Origin: Micromonospora sp. NBC_01699
Lineage (GTDB): Bacteria; Actinomycetota; Actinomycetes; Mycobacteriales; Micromonosporaceae
Reading direction: 5' to 3'
Assembly: GCF_036250065.1 (NCBI RefSeq)
Contig: NZ_CP109199.1
Location: 2,480,001 to 2,544,000, forward strand
DNA: 64,000 nucleotides
Part shown: positions 57,548-64,000 of the stretch, one piece after another
Position numbering within the stretch: position 1 is the stretch's first letter
Layout: each line of letters begins with the position of its first letter
Program-made: the position numbers and the translations under genes
Notes under the pieces: generated by a model
The model's input: the letters and a program-made list of their open reading frames with translations, nothing else
What the model was told of the DNA's origin: nothing
Databases searched by the model: none

Positions 57548-58825
57548 ATGACCGCGTACCTGATCAAGGGCGCCCGGGTGGTCGGCGCCGAGCCGACCGA
57601 CCTGCTGCTGCGCGACGGCCTGGTGGTCGCCACCGGGCGCAACCTTGACGCCCGTGGCGCCACGGTGGTCGACGCCGACGGCCTGGTGGCCCTGCCCGGC
57701 CTGGTCGACCTGCACACCCACCTGCGCGAACCGGGTCGGGAGGACGCCGAGACGGTCGAGTCCGGTTCCCGCGCCGCCGCGCTCGGCGGCTACACGGCCG
57801 TCTGCGCGATGGCGAACACCTCGCCGGTCGCGGACACCGCCGGAGTGGTGGAACAGGTCTGGCGGCTCGGTCGGGAGGCCGGTCTGGTCGACGTGCAGCC
57901 GATCGGCGCGGTCACCGTCGGCCTCGGCGGGGAGCGGCTGGCCGAACTCGGCGCGATGGCCGACTCCGCCGCCCGGGTGCGGATCTTCTCCGACGACGGC
58001 CACTGCGTGGCCGACCCGAGGCTGATGCGTCGGGCCCTGGAATACGTCAAGGCGTTCGACGGGGTGATCGCGCAGCACGCCGAGGAGCCCCGGCTGACCG
58101 AGGGCGCCCAGCTGCACGAGGGCGAGGTCTCCACCCGGCTCGGCCTGACCGGCTGGCCGGCGGTGGCCGAGGAGGCGATCATCGCCCGGGACGTGCTGCT
58201 GGCCGAGCACGTCGGCAGCCGGCTGCACGTCTGCCACGTCTCGACCGCCGGCAGCGTCGAGGTGCTGCGCCAGGCCAAGGCGCGCGGGGTCCGGGTGACC
58301 GCCGAGGTCACCCCGCACCACCTGCTGCTCACCGACGAGCTGGCGGCCAGCTACGACCCGGTCTTCAAGGTCAACCCACCCTTGCGTACGGCCACCGACG
58401 TGGCCGCCCTGCGCGCCGCCCTGGTCGAGGGGATCATCGACATCGTCGCCACCGACCACGCCCCGCACGCGCTGGAGGACAAGGAGTGCGAGTGGGCGTA
58501 CGCCCGGCCGGGCATGCTCGGGCTGGAGACCGCCCTGCCGGTGCTGCTCTCGGTGCTCGGCGAGCGCTGGGACCTGATCGCCGAGCGGATGTCCCGGGTG
58601 CCGGCGCGGATCGCCGGGCTGACCGAGCACGGGCGCGACCCGGCACCGGGGGTGGTGGCCAACCTCACCCTGGTCGACCCGGCCGTGCGCCGTACCGTCG
58701 ACCCCGCCGAGCTGGCCTCCCGCAGCCGCAACACCCCGTACGCCGGCACCGTGCTGCCCGGCCGGATCATGGCCACGTTCCTGCGCGGCGAAGCGACTGT
58801 TCTCGATGGAAAGGCCGTTAAATAA
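57548..58825 (+). CDS. pyrC: Dihydroorotase
   Basis: 425 residues, class I. Zinc motif [10 protein letters not shown], later HAEE, HVCHVST and the Asp in ATDHAPH. Cyclises carbamoyl-aspartate. ATG at 57548; the TAA stop overlaps carA (TAATG). Confidence 0.97.
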   Translation: MTAYLIKGARVVGAEPTDLLLRDGLVVATGRNLDARGATVVDADGLVALPGLVDLHTHLREPGREDAETVESGSRAAALGGYTAVCAMANTSPVADTAGVVEQVWRLGREAGLVDVQPIGAVTVGLGGERLAELGAMADSAARVRIFSDDGHCVADPRLMRRALEYVKAFDGVIAQHAEEPRLTEGAQLHEGEVSTRLGLTGWPAVAEEAIIARDVLLAEHVGSRLHVCHVSTAGSVEVLRQAKARGVRVTAEVTPHHLLLTDELAASYDPVFKVNPPLRTATDVAALRAALVEGIIDIVATDHAPHALEDKECEWAYARPGMLGLETALPVLLSVLGERWDLIAERMSRVPARIAGLTEHGRDPAPGVVANLTLVDPAVRRTVDPAELASRSRNTPYAGTVLPGRIMATFLRGEATVLDGKAVK

Positions 58826-60022
58826 TGCGACGCAGGCCCGCGATCCTCGTACTGGAGGATGGTCGGACGTTCCACGGTGAGGCGTACGGCAGTGTGGGGG
58901 AGACCTTCGGTGAGGCCGTCTTCAACACCGGCATGACCGGCTACCAGGAGACGCTGACCGACCCGTCCTACCACCGTCAGGTGGTGGTGCAGACCGCGCC
59001 GCACATCGGCAACACCGGGGTCAACGGCGAGGACGACGAGTCGGGCCGGATCTGGGTGGCCGGCTACGTGGTCCGCGACCCGGCCCGGCTGGGCTCCAAC
59101 TGGCGGGCGACCGGCTCTCTGGAGGACCGGCTGGCCGCCGAGGGCGTGGTCGGCATCAGTGGCATCGACACCCGTGCGCTGACCCGCCATCTTCGCGACA
59201 GGGGCGCGATGCGGGTCGGCATCTCCAGCCTCGACGACGACCCGAGGGCCCTGCTGGCCCGGGTCCGGGCCACCCCGGAGATGGTCGGCGCCGACCTGTC
59301 GGCCGAGGTGAGCACGTCCAGGCCGTACACGGTCGAGGCGGTGGGCGCGCACCGGTTCACGGTCGCCGCGCTGGACCTGGGGATCAAGCGCAACGTGCCG
59401 CGCCGGCTCGCCGCCCGTGGGGTCACCACCCACGTGCTGCCGGCCTCGTCGACCATCGACGACCTGCTCGCCACCGGCGCGGACGCGGTCTTCTTCTCGC
59501 CCGGTCCGGGCGACCCGGCCACCGCCGACCACCCGGTGGCGCTGGCCCGCGAGGTGCTGACCCGGCGGATTCCGCTGTTCGGCATCTGCTTCGGCAGCCA
59601 GATCCTCGGCCGGGCGCTCGGCTTCGGCACGTACAAGCTGGGCTACGGCCACCGTGGCATCAACCAGCCGGTGCTGGACCGGGTCACCGGCCGGGTCGAG
59701 GTCACCTCGCACAACCACGGCTTCGCCGTCGACTGGCCGGGCCGCGAACCCGGCCAGGAGGTGCCGGCGGGCCAGTTCATCGACACCGACTTCGGCGCGG
59801 TCGAGGTCAGTCACGTTTGCCTCAACGACAATGTGGTCGAGGGCCTGCGGGCCAGGGATGTGCCCGCGTTCACCGTGCAGTACCACCCGGAGGCGGCCGC
59901 CGGCCCGCACGACGCGGACTACCTGTTCGATCGCTTCGCGGAGCTGATCGAGGGCGAGCGGCAGCCGGGCGGGCGGCACTCGGGCGGGCGTAACCAGGGC
60001 GACGAGAACGAGGGCGGCAACC

Positions 60023-60030
<8 letters not shown>
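58825..60030 (+). CDS. carA: Carbamoyl-phosphate synthase small subunit
   Basis: 401 residues. N-terminal small-subunit domain ([17 protein letters not shown]), then a class I glutamine amidotransferase with Cys in [11 protein letters not shown] (Ser where many have His/Asn after Gly) and His-x-Glu in [12 protein letters not shown]. Supplies ammonia to CarB. A Gly/Gln-rich tail overlaps carB by 8 bases. Confidence 0.96.
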
Positions 60031-63393
<3,363 letters not shown>

Positions 63394-63397
<4 letters not shown>

Positions 63398-64000
63398 TCT
63401 TCGAGCGGGTGGTCCGCCCCGCGCTGTTCCGGCTCGGCGGTGGCGATGCCGAGACGGCACACGAGTGGACCCTGCACCGGCTGGCCGCCCTCGCCGGGCG
63501 GCCGGCCGCGCTGGCGGCGCTGCGGTCGGCGTACGCGGTGGCGGCGCCCCGGCGGGTCTTCGGGCTGGACTTCCCCAACCCGGTCGGGCTGGCCGCCGGG
63601 ATGGACAAGAACGGCGTGGCGCTGCCGGCCTGGCCGGCGCTGGGCTTCGGTTTCGTCGAGGTCGGCACGGTCACCGCGCACGCCCAGCCGGGCAATCCCC
63701 GGCCCCGGCTGTTCCGGCTGCCGGAGAGCACCGCGGTGATCAACCGGATGGGCTTCAACAACGACGGGGCGCAGGCGCTGGCCCGGCGGCTGGACGCGGG
63801 ACGGCCACTGGGCGTGCCGCTGGGCATCTCGCTGGGCAAGTCGAAGGTGACCCCGCTGGACGACGCGGTGGCCGACTACGTCGCCTCGTACCGGGCGCTG
63901 CGCGGGCACGGTGACTACTTCGCGGTCAACGTCTCCTCGCCGAACACCCCGGGCCTGCGCGCCTTGCAGGACCGGGAGCATCTCGACGCGCTGCTGGCCG
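63394..64000 (+). CDS. pyrD: Dihydroorotate dehydrogenase, quinone-dependent (partial)
   Basis: The first 202 residues are present; the gene runs off the window. An N-terminal membrane-association helix ([14 protein letters not shown]) and the class 2 motifs [28 protein letters not shown] and [11 protein letters not shown] are visible. GTG at 63394 overlaps carB. Oxidises dihydroorotate with menaquinone. Confidence 0.95.

Overview
This window is high-GC actinobacterial chromosome. It carries bldD beside nusB, efp and a pyrR-pyrB-pyrC-carA-carB-pyrD operon, alternative TTG/GTG starts with GGAGG-type ribosome sites, and many start/stop overlaps of the ATGA, GTGA and TGATG type. Gene content, codon use and the TGATCATGAAGTT-type palindrome point to the family Micromonosporaceae. 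I cannot name the genus from sequence alone.

Layout. 1-997 (minus): a PadR regulator coupled to an ABC ATPase that runs off the window. 1187-5949 (plus): a complete urea ABC transporter, urtABCDE. 6004-8048 (minus): secreted SGNH hydrolase, DUF998 membrane protein, SMR exporter. 8125-12801 (minus): urease operon ureABCFGD without ureE. Possible GlnR-like half-sites lie upstream of both urtA and ureA, which would link urea uptake to urea hydrolysis. 13219-15024: two divergent single-pass surface proteins. 15114-21004 (minus): a peptide-type ABC importer (solute-binding protein, two permeases, two ATPases) ending in a DUF1684 gene. 21418-24052: aspS and a reductase. 24135-26907: an ArsR-type regulator with an MFS exporter, convergent with a GNAT gene.

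27015-33053: a small membrane protein, rarA, a very large repeat-rich proline/glycine membrane protein coupled to rarA, then DUF948 and DUF6167-type proteins leading into alaS. 33050-38306: alaS-ruvX-mltG-aroE. The aromatic/translation cluster resumes at 46072 with aroC-aroK, then aroB-aroQ, efp-nusB, bldD and the pyrimidine operon (56012 to the window end). Between aroE and aroC sits an approximately 7 kb accessory block: a 2174-residue secreted RHS/YD-repeat protein with a variable C-terminal tip, a small candidate immunity gene, a strong hairpin and an orphan HINT-like remnant. A hydrolase/WYL-regulator pair (between aroK and aroB) and two mannosyltransferase-like membrane enzymes (between aroQ and efp) are further insertions in the cluster.

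Most notable items: the RHS toxin/immunity locus with its displaced HINT fragment; a 62-bp palindromic element inserted in frame in the ureB tail; three 17-bp palindromic operator copies in front of the ArsR/MFS pair; two convergent gene pairs whose 3' ends overlap through short in-frame tandem repeats; and the 1100-residue repeat protein with three unrelated repeat arrays. No tRNA, rRNA, CRISPR array, insertion sequence or replication origin was seen.
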